Below, one piece after another: positions 47,105 to 54,616 of a stretch of DNA of 64,000 nt; within the stretch, counting starts at the first letter, position 1, and every line of letters starts with the position of its first letter. Under the pieces are notes generated by a model. It saw nothing but the letters and a program-made list of their open reading frames with translations. It searched no databases and had not been told where the DNA came from. Both the position numbers and the translations under genes were made by a program. This stretch comes from Amycolatopsis circi (lineage in GTDB: Bacteria > Actinomycetota > Actinomycetes > Mycobacteriales > Pseudonocardiaceae). The stretch spans positions 1 to 64,000 of the forward strand of contig NZ_PQIA01000018.1 in assembly GCF_003385235.1 (NCBI RefSeq). Direction: 5' to 3'.

Positions 47105-47539
47105 CGATTCCTCGGAAATCGGCCGCGCCCACGACCCGAACTACCTAAATCAACAACGGAAACCGATATAGCCTCCCTGCTGCAGGCCGAGAAACCTGCC
47201 CACGCCCGCAAGCGCAGCGACAGAACCGAGCAGCGGAGATTCGGGCGCGGTCATCGCGAAAACGCAGACTCCGCGACGACCGGCCACGGAGCGGCGAGCA
47301 TCTGCCCTGACGGTTACGCCTGCATTTGGAAGAAGGCCAGCCTCCAAGGCCAAGTCTACGTATTCACCCCGACGAGCAGCTGTTACTGGCGTGGCTGGGG
47401 AAGGTCGGCATCCAACCAATCAGGCCACGCGGTCGCCTTCTGCAAGAACCACAACTGCACGGGGCCGGTCTTCGTGCTCCTCAGCGGCTACTACGCCCAT
47501 AGCGTCGGATGGAATATCGCGAGCAGCCGGATCGGCTGA
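47105..47539 (+). pseudogene. Peptidase-inhibitor I36-like protein without a start
   Basis: The C-terminal 80 residues match the I36 family of secreted inhibitors (SMI type): CPDGYACIWKKASLQGQVYV, TSSCYWRGWGR, AVAFCKNHNCTGPVFVLLSG and AHSVGWNIASS, with six cysteines. Upstream the frame stays open back to a stop at 47102 but contains no ATG, GTG or TTG and no signal peptide, which these exported proteins need. The 5' end has been lost or shifted. The stop is TGA 47537-47539. Confidence 0.65.
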
Positions 47540-47731
47540 GCACGTCAGAACTGGGGAAGATCTTTAGTGCGTGTCGTTGTTCTTCGTCACAGCAGTGTTT
47601 TCGCGACGCCCAGCGGGTTCAGACGAAGCCTCTGGCCACCGCGGTCACGACCCCGGAACCCAGCACTCCCCCGCCTTAATCAGTGGCGGCACGGTCCCGC
47701 GACCGCATAAGCTTTCCGGCGCGGGGAGCGG

Positions 47732-47803
47732 CATGGAGTAGATCAGCGGCAGATCGCCCGGCTCTTAACCGGGAGGGCGCGGGTTCGAGTCCTGCCTCCA
47801 TGT
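47732..47803 (+). tRNA. tRNA-like gene, anticodon CTT (Lys)
   Basis: A full cloverleaf: acceptor CATGGAG/CTCCATG (7 perfect pairs), TA at 8-9, D stem GATC/GATC with loop AGCGGCA, anticodon stem CCCGG/CCGGG with loop CTCTTAA, variable loop AGGGC, T arm GCGGG-TTCGAGT-CCTGC, discriminator T, no encoded CCA. The anticodon CTT with U33 and A37 would read lysine AAG. A T discriminator and this acceptor are unlike ordinary tRNA-Lys. It shares nearly its entire body with the next gene. Confidence 0.85.
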
Positions 47804-47817
47804 CCACCCCTCCGCTT

Positions 47818-47890
47818 CTTGGAGTAGTTCAGCAGGCAGAACGCCCGGCTCAGGCCCGGGAGGGCGCAGGTTCGAATCCTGCCTCCAAGT
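47818..47890 (+). tRNA. tRNA-like gene, anticodon CAG (Leu), short variable loop
   Basis: Cloverleaf with acceptor CTTGGAG/CTCCAAG, D stem GTTC/GAAC, anticodon stem CCCGG/CCGGG with loop CTCAGGC, variable loop AGGGC, T arm GCAGG-TTCGAAT-CCTGC and discriminator T. The anticodon CAG belongs to leucine, but leucine tRNAs have a long variable arm and discriminator A; this has a 5-nt loop and T. It is a sister of the gene 14 bp upstream, with compensatory changes in the acceptor and D stems. It ends 23 bp before the next coding start. Confidence 0.85.
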
Positions 47891-47913
47891 CTTCGAGAGC
47901 AGGGGGAATCCAC

Positions 47914-50202
47914 ATGGGACACACCGCGTCGCCGGGGTACGCCTACGGGCAGTTGCAGCGGGCTGTGCGCACCGCTATGTCCGCGAAGGACAGTGCGACG
48001 CGCCAGCGTGCACGGGCGAAGGCAAGCCGGTGGCAGGACGTCCTGACGGGCATGGCCGCCGGTTCCCTGCGGATCGGCTCGCGGGTTCCGGTCGCGGGCA
48101 CTCCGGCGTGGGTGACCCTCGAAGTCGCGCACGGCGGGTTCGCCACCGGACGCTTCCTCGCCGAAGTCCCGCTCTCCCCCGCCGAGGCCGCGCTGTGTGC
48201 CGACGGGCCGGGCACGACCGATCGCGAACGGCTCAACCTCTGGTACCTCACCGACGCCGGGCTCGCCACGCTGCGCGCCATGCTGGCCACCGAGTCCTAC
48301 CGGATCGAGGTTCCGGAGGACGCCGCGCTGCTGGTCGTCGCGTGGCTGCTCGATCACGGGCACGCCGAAGCCGCACTCGACCTCGTCGCCGAGCTTCGTC
48401 CACTGCTGCATCGCTTGCGCCTGGCCCCATTGCCCGGCGCGGCGCCGCGACCGGCGGGCGCCTTGGTGCGGCTGAGCACGGTCGGCGAGGTCCGCGATTC
48501 GCTGCGGTCGGCGAGCATCCGGCCCGCGATCGCGGCGATGCTGGAAACGTTGAAGGTGTGGCACCCGCTGTTCGACCGGCTGGTCGCGCTGTGGTGCGAC
48601 ACCGTGGAGGGCGAGCTGCCGCGGCTGGCCGAAACCGGCGTCACCGGCGGCTGGCCTTGCCGTGCCTGGCCGCAGGACTGGGAGGAGCGCCGCGCCCACT
48701 GGCTCGCCGACTACGCGAGCGCGAGCGTCCGGCACACCGCGTCGAAAGCCCACCTCGACCCGAAGAGCAACTTCGCTCGGCTGCATCGCGCGTTGCTGGC
48801 GTGCGAGCACGACAGCGCGGAACTGACCGGCCGGGACGTGGGCTGGATCCGCCGTGCCCTGGCGAACACGATCACCAAGCACGGCGAACCGGGATCGGAA
48901 CCGCGGGCGGCGTTGCGGGCGCTGCAGTCCGCGGTCGCCGCGCGGCCCACCCACGCAGAACTCGCGGCCGCACTGGTCGATCGGCTGGACCGCTTCCCGG
49001 CTGACGGCGGGCTGCCGTCGATCGAACCGGTCGCCGAGGACGCGCCAGCACATTTGGTCGCCAAGGTCGCCCGCGCGCTGGAGGCGCCGATCGAGGAACT
49101 GGTCGCGCGGAACGTGATCACCTCGGCCGACGTCCTCGCGACGGTCCTCCCGCAGATCACCGCGCAACTGCTGGCGGCGAACTTCGAAGACGAGCGGCTC
49201 TCGACGCTGTACGCGCAGACCTACGCGGCCTTCCACCGCCGGCGAAGCTTGCTGCTGCTCGACTTGGAACAGCAGGTCCGGCTTGAGGAACTGCCCTGGG
49301 TCCACGCGATCGATCCGGTGCGGGCGCGCCGTCCGGACGCTGCCCGGGCGGCGCGCCAGACGCTGGCCCAGACGGTGCTGCTGGCGCTCGGCGCGTTCCC
49401 GCATGCGATCCTGCCGAACACGCTGGTGCGCGAACTCGGCGCGCTCGCCAAGCAGGCCGGGCAGCCGATGCCGCTGGTGGAGGAGGTCGCCGCCGACATC
49501 TTCATGGGAACGTTCACCGCGAAATGGCGGACGGCGGCGGAAATCGCGAGCCGCACGATGGCGGGCACGCTCTACGCCCGCTACTACGACCTGCCGCAGT
49601 CCTGGCCGTCGACACCGCGCCCGCGCCCGTTCCGCATGCGCGCCAAGCGCACCGCCGACGACTTCGCCGACGTGTGCGCGGCCCGCGCCGCCGAAGCCCA
49701 GCCGACGCGGCGGCCCCGTTCAGTAGCCGCGAACGGCACGGTGCTGGAGCAGAGCCAGATCCTCACGACGCAGAACCTGGCAGTTCTGGTGGACACGCTG
49801 GATCTGCGGAAGCGGGTCCAGGCATCGGCGCCCGAACTGGCCGCCGAGACGTTGACGTGGATCGTGCGTCGGCTGTCGACCCGCACCGACGATCACCACG
49901 CGGCCCTGCAGGCGATCAAGAACGCGGCCTACGCTTGGCGGCAGGCGCTGTTCTTCCTGAGCCTCTGCGACGTCGACGTTCAGCGGGCGACCGTGCGTCA
50001 GCTCGCCGAGCAGGTGACCCGTGCGGGCCTGGCCGAGCGGTTCGCCCCGGCGGTGGCAGGCTTGGCGCACGTGGTGGAAGGCGGCCGGTTCACCCCGGAG
50101 GGCCGGGCGGACGACGGCACAGGACGGCGGTTCCTTGGCTGGACCACTGGCAAGCACTGGTGTCTGCCGGAACCCGCGCGCCAAGTGTCTCGCGGGGCAT
50201 GA
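47914..50202 (+). CDS. Large helical protein of unknown function, linked to two tRNA-like genes
   Basis: 762 residues, no signal peptide or membrane helix. A small N-terminal domain (YAYGQLQRAVRTAMSAKDSA, AGSLRIGSRVPVAGTPAW) is followed by some 600 residues of predominantly alpha-helical sequence in HEAT-like alternation (AEAALDLVAELRPLLHRLRL, KVWHPLFDRLVALW, LVDTLDLRKRVQASAPELAA). A basic segment lies near 570 (RPFRMRAKRTADDF). The end GRRFLGWTTGKHWCLPEPA is less helical. I recognise no catalytic motif. AGGGGGA precedes ATG 47914, 23 bp after the second tRNA-like gene, so one transcript may carry both. An RNA-binding role is the simplest guess from context. Confidence 0.8.
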   Translation: MGHTASPGYAYGQLQRAVRTAMSAKDSATRQRARAKASRWQDVLTGMAAGSLRIGSRVPVAGTPAWVTLEVAHGGFATGRFLAEVPLSPAEAALCADGPGTTDRERLNLWYLTDAGLATLRAMLATESYRIEVPEDAALLVVAWLLDHGHAEAALDLVAELRPLLHRLRLAPLPGAAPRPAGALVRLSTVGEVRDSLRSASIRPAIAAMLETLKVWHPLFDRLVALWCDTVEGELPRLAETGVTGGWPCRAWPQDWEERRAHWLADYASASVRHTASKAHLDPKSNFARLHRALLACEHDSAELTGRDVGWIRRALANTITKHGEPGSEPRAALRALQSAVAARPTHAELAAALVDRLDRFPADGGLPSIEPVAEDAPAHLVAKVARALEAPIEELVARNVITSADVLATVLPQITAQLLAANFEDERLSTLYAQTYAAFHRRRSLLLLDLEQQVRLEELPWVHAIDPVRARRPDAARAARQTLAQTVLLALGAFPHAILPNTLVRELGALAKQAGQPMPLVEEVAADIFMGTFTAKWRTAAEIASRTMAGTLYARYYDLPQSWPSTPRPRPFRMRAKRTADDFADVCAARAAEAQPTRRPRSVAANGTVLEQSQILTTQNLAVLVDTLDLRKRVQASAPELAAETLTWIVRRLSTRTDDHHAALQAIKNAAYAWRQALFFLSLCDVDVQRATVRQLAEQVTRAGLAERFAPAVAGLAHVVEGGRFTPEGRADDGTGRRFLGWTTGKHWCLPEPARQVSRGA

Positions 50203-50224
50203 CCGCGGTGTTCCTGCGGGACTT

Positions 50225-50271
50225 TTGCTGCACCATCGTCGGCCACACACCTTCCGGCCATGGTGCAGCAA
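50225..50271 (+). terminator. Long hairpin after the helical protein gene
   Basis: TTGCTGCACCAT (50225-50236) pairs perfectly with ATGGTGCAGCAA (50260-50271), with GGCC/GGCC pairing inside. It lies 22 bp after the stop and closes the tRNA-like/helical-protein unit. Confidence 0.8.
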
Positions 50272-50379
50272 GCCCGGGGGTTTCAGCTCGACCTCCGACG
50301 GGTTAACGCGCCTTCCTTCCCGTGCGCTCATCCGGCAAAAATCCCGCGTCGCGTGTGCGATTCCGCCTAGGCTGTCCGC

Positions 50380-51093
50380 ATGCGACGCTTCGACGACGAG
50401 GACCTCACCGGCGCGGAGTTCCGCGAGTGCGACCTCAGCAGGGCCCGGCTGGTCGGCGTGGTCATGCAGGACGCCGAGATCGACGGGCTGGTCACCAATC
50501 TCGTCGTCAACGGGGTCGAGGTCATGCCGTACGTCGAGGCGGAACTCGACCGCCGCCACCCGGTGCGGTTGCTGATTCGCTCCGACGAACCGACTGACCT
50601 ACGAGAGGCGTGGCGGCAACTGCGGGACGGCTGGGCGGCGACGGCCGAGCGCGTCCGGTCCATGCCTACAAACAGCGAGCATCAGGGCGTCGACGGCGAG
50701 TGGTCGATGGTCGAAACCTTGCGTCATCTGGTTTTCGTGCACGACTCCTGGTTCCGGCGCTGCGTGCTCGGGCGCACCGAGCCGTTCACCGCCTTCGGGT
50801 TAGGTCCCCAGTTCGTCATGGACCAGGAGAAGGGGCTCGATCCGTCCGCCCGGCCGAGCCTCGACGAGGTGCTCGCCGTGCGCGACCGGCAGGCTTCGGG
50901 GATCGAGGCGTGGTTGGCCGAGGTCACGCTTGATCAGCTCGCGCAGACCGCGCCGGTCCCCGACGACGGCAGGTGGCCGCCATACGCCAAGGGGCGGACG
51001 GTTCGGCAATGTCTCGGCACCGTCCTCAACGAGGAATGGGCGCACCACCGGTTCTGCACACGCGACCTGGACAAACTGTCGCCCCGCCTCTGA
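50380..51093 (+). CDS. DinB-family protein with pentapeptide-like N-terminus
   Basis: 237 residues. The first 40 show pentapeptide-repeat wording (LTGAEFRECDLSRARLVGVV). A DinB-like four-helix bundle follows: LREAWRQLRDGWAATAERVR, WSMVETLRHLVFVHDSWFRR and VLNEEWAHHRFCTRDL, where the histidines would form the metal site seen in DinB/mycothiol-transferase-type proteins. Thiol transfer in the cytoplasm is possible, but substrate is unknown. Convergent with the glycosyltransferase gene. Confidence 0.82.
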   Translation: MRRFDDEDLTGAEFRECDLSRARLVGVVMQDAEIDGLVTNLVVNGVEVMPYVEAELDRRHPVRLLIRSDEPTDLREAWRQLRDGWAATAERVRSMPTNSEHQGVDGEWSMVETLRHLVFVHDSWFRRCVLGRTEPFTAFGLGPQFVMDQEKGLDPSARPSLDEVLAVRDRQASGIEAWLAEVTLDQLAQTAPVPDDGRWPPYAKGRTVRQCLGTVLNEEWAHHRFCTRDLDKLSPRL

Positions 51094-51130
51094 CCGCCCT
51101 ATCAGCGACGACAACAGCACGTCGGTCAAT

Positions 51131-52255
51131 TCAGCCGACTAGCTCCTCGAATCGCTGCACCACCTCAGAAGGCGCGGGCATCCCGGACAGTTCTGCGCTG
51201 ACCTCCTGCGCGGCGGTGCGCAGATTTCGGTCCGCGACGATCCGCTGCAGCAAAGAAGCGTCCAGCACGTCGGGCGCGCACGCGAGACCGGCACCGCGCG
51301 CCGCGATGGCGTCGGCGTTGACCTGCCGGTCACTCGTTCCGCCGGGCACTATCAATTGCGGCACGCCGGCATCCAGCGCCGCGAACATCGTTCCCGAGCC
51401 TCCGTGATGCACCACAGCGGTGCAGGCAGCGAGCAACGGTCCCATCGGCAACCATCCACCGTCGCGCACGTTCTCTGGTAGTGCTCCGAGTTTCTGCCGG
51501 TCACGCGGTTCCAGCGTGAGAACGAAGTCCGCGTCCACTTCCGGTGCGAGTGCCAAGATCTGTTGCGCCACACCAATACCCTGCATCCGCGGCACGATGG
51601 TGCCCAGGGTCACCGCGATGAGCGCCCGCCGTGACTCCAGGCGCAGCCAGCTCGGGAGTTTTCCGCTCCCCGCAGGAAACACCGGACGCATCAGCCAGCC
51701 GCCGCGCCGCCCGCCAGTCATGCTCGGCGGGGCGATGTCGAGCCACGGACCGTCGTCGATCAGCTCCTGCACCCCGTGGCGTTGCAATGCCGCGGCCAGG
51801 TGTCGCAGCTGCCCCGCTCGTTCCCCTGGCGAGATCCCGAGGTCGTGCCGAACTGCCGGTACGCCCAGCACCTTCGCGGCCAGCAATCCGAACGGTGCCA
51901 TCCGCTCGTAGACCACCAGATCAGGCCGCCACTTCTCGGCGACGGAGATCGCTCCGTCGGCCAGCCAATCGGAGAAAGTTCCAAAATGGACACCCTCCAG
52001 ATCCTCGGACCTGGCACCAGCGATGATGCGTTCGTTGACTTCCCGGTAGCGACGGTGAAAGTCGGTGAAGAGGCTTTTCAACGTGACCCCGGGCGCGACG
52101 TCGGCCATCGGCAGCGCCGCCGCTTCGGCCAGCGCAGCCGCTTCCCCGCACGACCCCATCAGCACCTCGTGCCCGGTGGCCCGCGCTGCTTGAGCCAGCG
52201 GCACCAGCGGGAAGAAGTGCCCGACCGCGGGCATCGAGAAAAACAGGATCCTCAC
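51131..52255 (-). CDS. Glycosyltransferase, GT1/macrolide type
   Basis: 374 residues, GT-B fold. N-terminus RILFFSMPAVGHFFPLVPLA is the acceptor-domain signature of macrolide/antibiotic glycosyltransferases. The nucleotide-sugar half has GTIVPRMQGIG, LPMGPLLAACTAVVHHGGSG then TMFAALDAGVPQLIVPGGTS, with the conserved HHGGSGT and PGGTSDRQVNA. It transfers an activated sugar to a small hydrophobic acceptor. GTG start 52255 overlaps the membrane-protein stop (GTGA). Third gene of an operon with a methyltransferase, pointing to tailoring of one product. Confidence 0.92.
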   Translation of the reverse strand: MRILFFSMPAVGHFFPLVPLAQAARATGHEVLMGSCGEAAALAEAAALPMADVAPGVTLKSLFTDFHRRYREVNERIIAGARSEDLEGVHFGTFSDWLADGAISVAEKWRPDLVVYERMAPFGLLAAKVLGVPAVRHDLGISPGERAGQLRHLAAALQRHGVQELIDDGPWLDIAPPSMTGGRRGGWLMRPVFPAGSGKLPSWLRLESRRALIAVTLGTIVPRMQGIGVAQQILALAPEVDADFVLTLEPRDRQKLGALPENVRDGGWLPMGPLLAACTAVVHHGGSGTMFAALDAGVPQLIVPGGTSDRQVNADAIAARGAGLACAPDVLDASLLQRIVADRNLRTAAQEVSAELSGMPAPSEVVQRFEELVG

Positions 52256-52770
52256 GCCGGACTCCGATACCAGCGGCGATGGACGACCGGCTCGACGGCC
52301 AGCACGCTGACCGCGGCGGCGAGCGCGGCCGCCCAGACCAGCCAGTCGCTCGACGCCGCGACCGACCACCCGACGGCGGCGATCACGACCACCGGCCGGG
52401 CCAGCGTGAACGGTCCGAGACCGATCAGGATCACGAACGTGCTCCCCCGCATCGGCAGCAACCAGTACGCCAGCAGCGACACCACCACGACCGCGGCGAA
52501 CGGTGCCAGTACCTGCAGCATTCGCGTGCCCGCACCGACCAGTCCGGCGTAGCGAGCGCCGGGATCCGCCGAGCCCGCGAAAGCCGTCACGATCAGCAAT
52601 GCGACCAAGCCGAGGCCTGCGGCACCGCTGGCCAAACCTCGGCGGGAGGCCGCCAGATAGTAGGAACGCTTGCGGATCCGGGCATTGCGGCCGGTCGCGG
52701 CGCGGAAACCCGCGAGGGCGGCGTCGACGAGCGCGAGCGTGCCCAGCACGAGCGGAACCAGCACGGTCAT
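52252..52770 (-). CDS. Small membrane protein between methyltransferase and glycosyltransferase
   Basis: 172 residues with four or five predicted membrane helices (VLVPLVLGTLALVDAALAGF, GAAGLGLVALLIVTAFAGSA, VLAPFAAVVVVSLLAYWLL, VVVIAAVGWSVAA, LVWAAALAAAVSVLAVE) and a basic loop RNARIRKRSYYLAASRRG. No known family seen. It overlaps both neighbours by 4 bp, so strict coupling with the methyltransferase and glycosyltransferase is expected. It could anchor the enzymes or act on a lipid-linked substrate (inference). Confidence 0.8.
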   Translation of the reverse strand: MTVLVPLVLGTLALVDAALAGFRAATGRNARIRKRSYYLAASRRGLASGAAGLGLVALLIVTAFAGSADPGARYAGLVGAGTRMLQVLAPFAAVVVVSLLAYWLLPMRGSTFVILIGLGPFTLARPVVVIAAVGWSVAASSDWLVWAAALAAAVSVLAVEPVVHRRWYRSPA

Positions 52771-53681
52771 CTCGCTGGCACCCGCGCGACCAGTCCGCGG
52801 GCCCGGCGTCCCAGTGCACGGAGAACATCGCCAGTCAATTCCGGACGCAGACCGACGACCGGCCGCATCGCCGCACACAGCGGATTGGTGTATCTCGTCG
52901 CCTCGAAGAGAAACGTCTCCATCCCCGGGGCCTGCGCGGCGGCCGACAGCAGCGCGGTGTCGCTATGGGCGCGCCGCGCGGACGCGACGCCGTCGTGCCG
53001 GCCCAGCGGCTCCCGCATCCGTGCCCGGTGAAACAGCCACGCACCGAACGGCGCCAGCCGGGTCGCGGCGAGGTCGTAGTGGATGAACGCTTGCGTGCCG
53101 GGGCGGTCCTGGGCGCGAAAGAACTCCGGCAGGGCGTCGGCCGGAAAGTGGTGCAGTACCCCGTTGGACAGGTAGACGGTGGCGTCCTCCGTCAGCGCGA
53201 AGGCGTCCCCGCACCCAAACGTGCACGAGAGCCGTTCATCCTCGGCCAGCCTGCTCGCTTCCGCCACCAGAGCGCGATTGAAATCCACGCCCACCAATTC
53301 GACATCGGGGCCGAGCACGCCGGAACTGGCCAGGCTGCGCACCATGAATCCCAATCCGCAGCCGATGTCCACCACCCGCGGGCGGATCCCCTTCGCCCGG
53401 ACCGCGGCCAGGATCGGCGCCAGCAGCTCGGCGAAGCGCTGCGCCATGCGCACTTCCTCGTTGAGCCGTTGCAATTCGGTGTGGACCCGGATCAGAAGCC
53501 GGTCCACCGCGAGCGGATCCAATGCCTCGCCGAGAACCGGAATCCGCTGCACGATTCTCGCCGCCCGTTCGTTCCCGGCCGCGCGCAGCGTGGCGACGAC
53601 CTCGGTCCGGAGAACCGGAAGGCGCTCGCCGGTCGCCGGATCCCACGCCGCCACCAGATCGGAGATCTCCAGCACCGCCAT
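52767..53681 (-). CDS. SAM-dependent methyltransferase, class I
   Basis: 304 residues. The SAM-binding motif I is VVDIGCGLGFMVRSLASSG near residue 107-125, followed by ELVGVDFNRALVAEA (acidic ribose ligand), FGCGDAFALTEDATVYLSNG and VLHHFPADALPEFF. The N-terminal 95 residues are helical, perhaps for dimerisation. The C-terminal region is rich in Arg. It starts an operon with the membrane protein and the glycosyltransferase (ATGA overlap). The methyl acceptor is unknown. Confidence 0.88.
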   Translation of the reverse strand: MAVLEISDLVAAWDPATGERLPVLRTEVVATLRAAGNERAARIVQRIPVLGEALDPLAVDRLLIRVHTELQRLNEEVRMAQRFAELLAPILAAVRAKGIRPRVVDIGCGLGFMVRSLASSGVLGPDVELVGVDFNRALVAEASRLAEDERLSCTFGCGDAFALTEDATVYLSNGVLHHFPADALPEFFRAQDRPGTQAFIHYDLAATRLAPFGAWLFHRARMREPLGRHDGVASARRAHSDTALLSAAAQAPGMETFLFEATRYTNPLCAAMRPVVGLRPELTGDVLRALGRRARGLVARVPAR

Positions 53682-53788
53682 GCGCGAACCTTAGCGAGCG
53701 TCGCGTGCTCGAGCCGTCGGTTCGGCAGAAACGCTTCCCGGACAGACCAACTGCCGAAGGTATCGAACTTCCGGTGCCGCTGGCTCCG

Positions 53789-54613
53789 CTACCGGATCGA
53801 GCGCGTGACCAGTTCGTCGAACTCGCGGTCGGACAAGGTCCGGTTGAGCTTCAACAGTTCCTCGGCGTGCAGACCGACGGCGTAGCGGGTCTCCGGCGGG
53901 TCAGCTTCCACCGCCCGCCGGATGGTCTCGGCGACGACGGCGGGATCGGCGCCGTCCGCGAGGCCGGTTTCGGATTGGCTCGCCATCGCCTCGGCCATTC
54001 GCCCGTACGGGCCGTTTCCGGAGTATTCCCGCAGTTGCGAGGCGGTCTGGTCCTCGAATTCGGTCTTGATGATGCCCGGCTGAACGACCACGACCACGAC
54101 CACGACCTCGATGCCGAAGGGCCGGACCTCCATGCGCAGCGTGTCGGAGTACGCCTCAAGCGCATGTTTGGAGGCGTAATACCAGGCACCGAGCGGAAGG
54201 CTGATTTCACCGCCGATCGAGGAGACGTTGACGATGCGGCCCGATCCTTGCGCGCGCATGGCGGGCAGGACTAGCTGAACGAGCCGGGCCGGTGCGAACA
54301 CGTTGACCTGGAACTGGTCGCGGGCGGCGTCCAGCGGGACGTCCTCGGCGGCTCCGTGCAGCACCGTCCCGGCGTTGTTGATCAGGACGTCGATCCGTCC
54401 CTGTTCGTCCAGGACAGTGCGGACGGCGCGGTCGAGGTCGGCCTCGCTGCGGGCGTCCATGGCGAGCGGGTGCCCGCCGGCGTCGCGAAGTTCCTCCATT
54501 TTGGACACTCGCCGCGCCGCTCCGTACACGACGTGGCCTGCCTTCAGCAGTTCCAGCGCGGTGGCGCGGCCGATTCCCGCGGACGCTCCGGTGATCAAGC
54601 AAACGTTCGGCAC
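53789..54613 (-). CDS. Short-chain dehydrogenase/reductase with a valine expansion
   Basis: 274 residues of classical SDR: VCLITGASAGIGRATALELL (TGxxxGIG), INNAGT, NVSSIGGEISLPLGAWYYAS followed by K (catalytic Ser, Tyr and Lys). Usual relatives read IEVVVVQPG at the strand before the PGxxxT loop; here there are eight valines in a row (GIEVVVVVVVVQPG), coded by GTCGTG repeats at 54087-54112. It follows the P450 gene by 3 bp, so the two probably form one operon and modify the same substrate. Confidence 0.92.
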   Translation of the reverse strand: MPNVCLITGASAGIGRATALELLKAGHVVYGAARRVSKMEELRDAGGHPLAMDARSEADLDRAVRTVLDEQGRIDVLINNAGTVLHGAAEDVPLDAARDQFQVNVFAPARLVQLVLPAMRAQGSGRIVNVSSIGGEISLPLGAWYYASKHALEAYSDTLRMEVRPFGIEVVVVVVVVQPGIIKTEFEDQTASQLREYSGNGPYGRMAEAMASQSETGLADGADPAVVAETIRRAVEADPPETRYAVGLHAEELLKLNRTLSDREFDELVTRSIR

Positions 54614-54616
54614 GGT

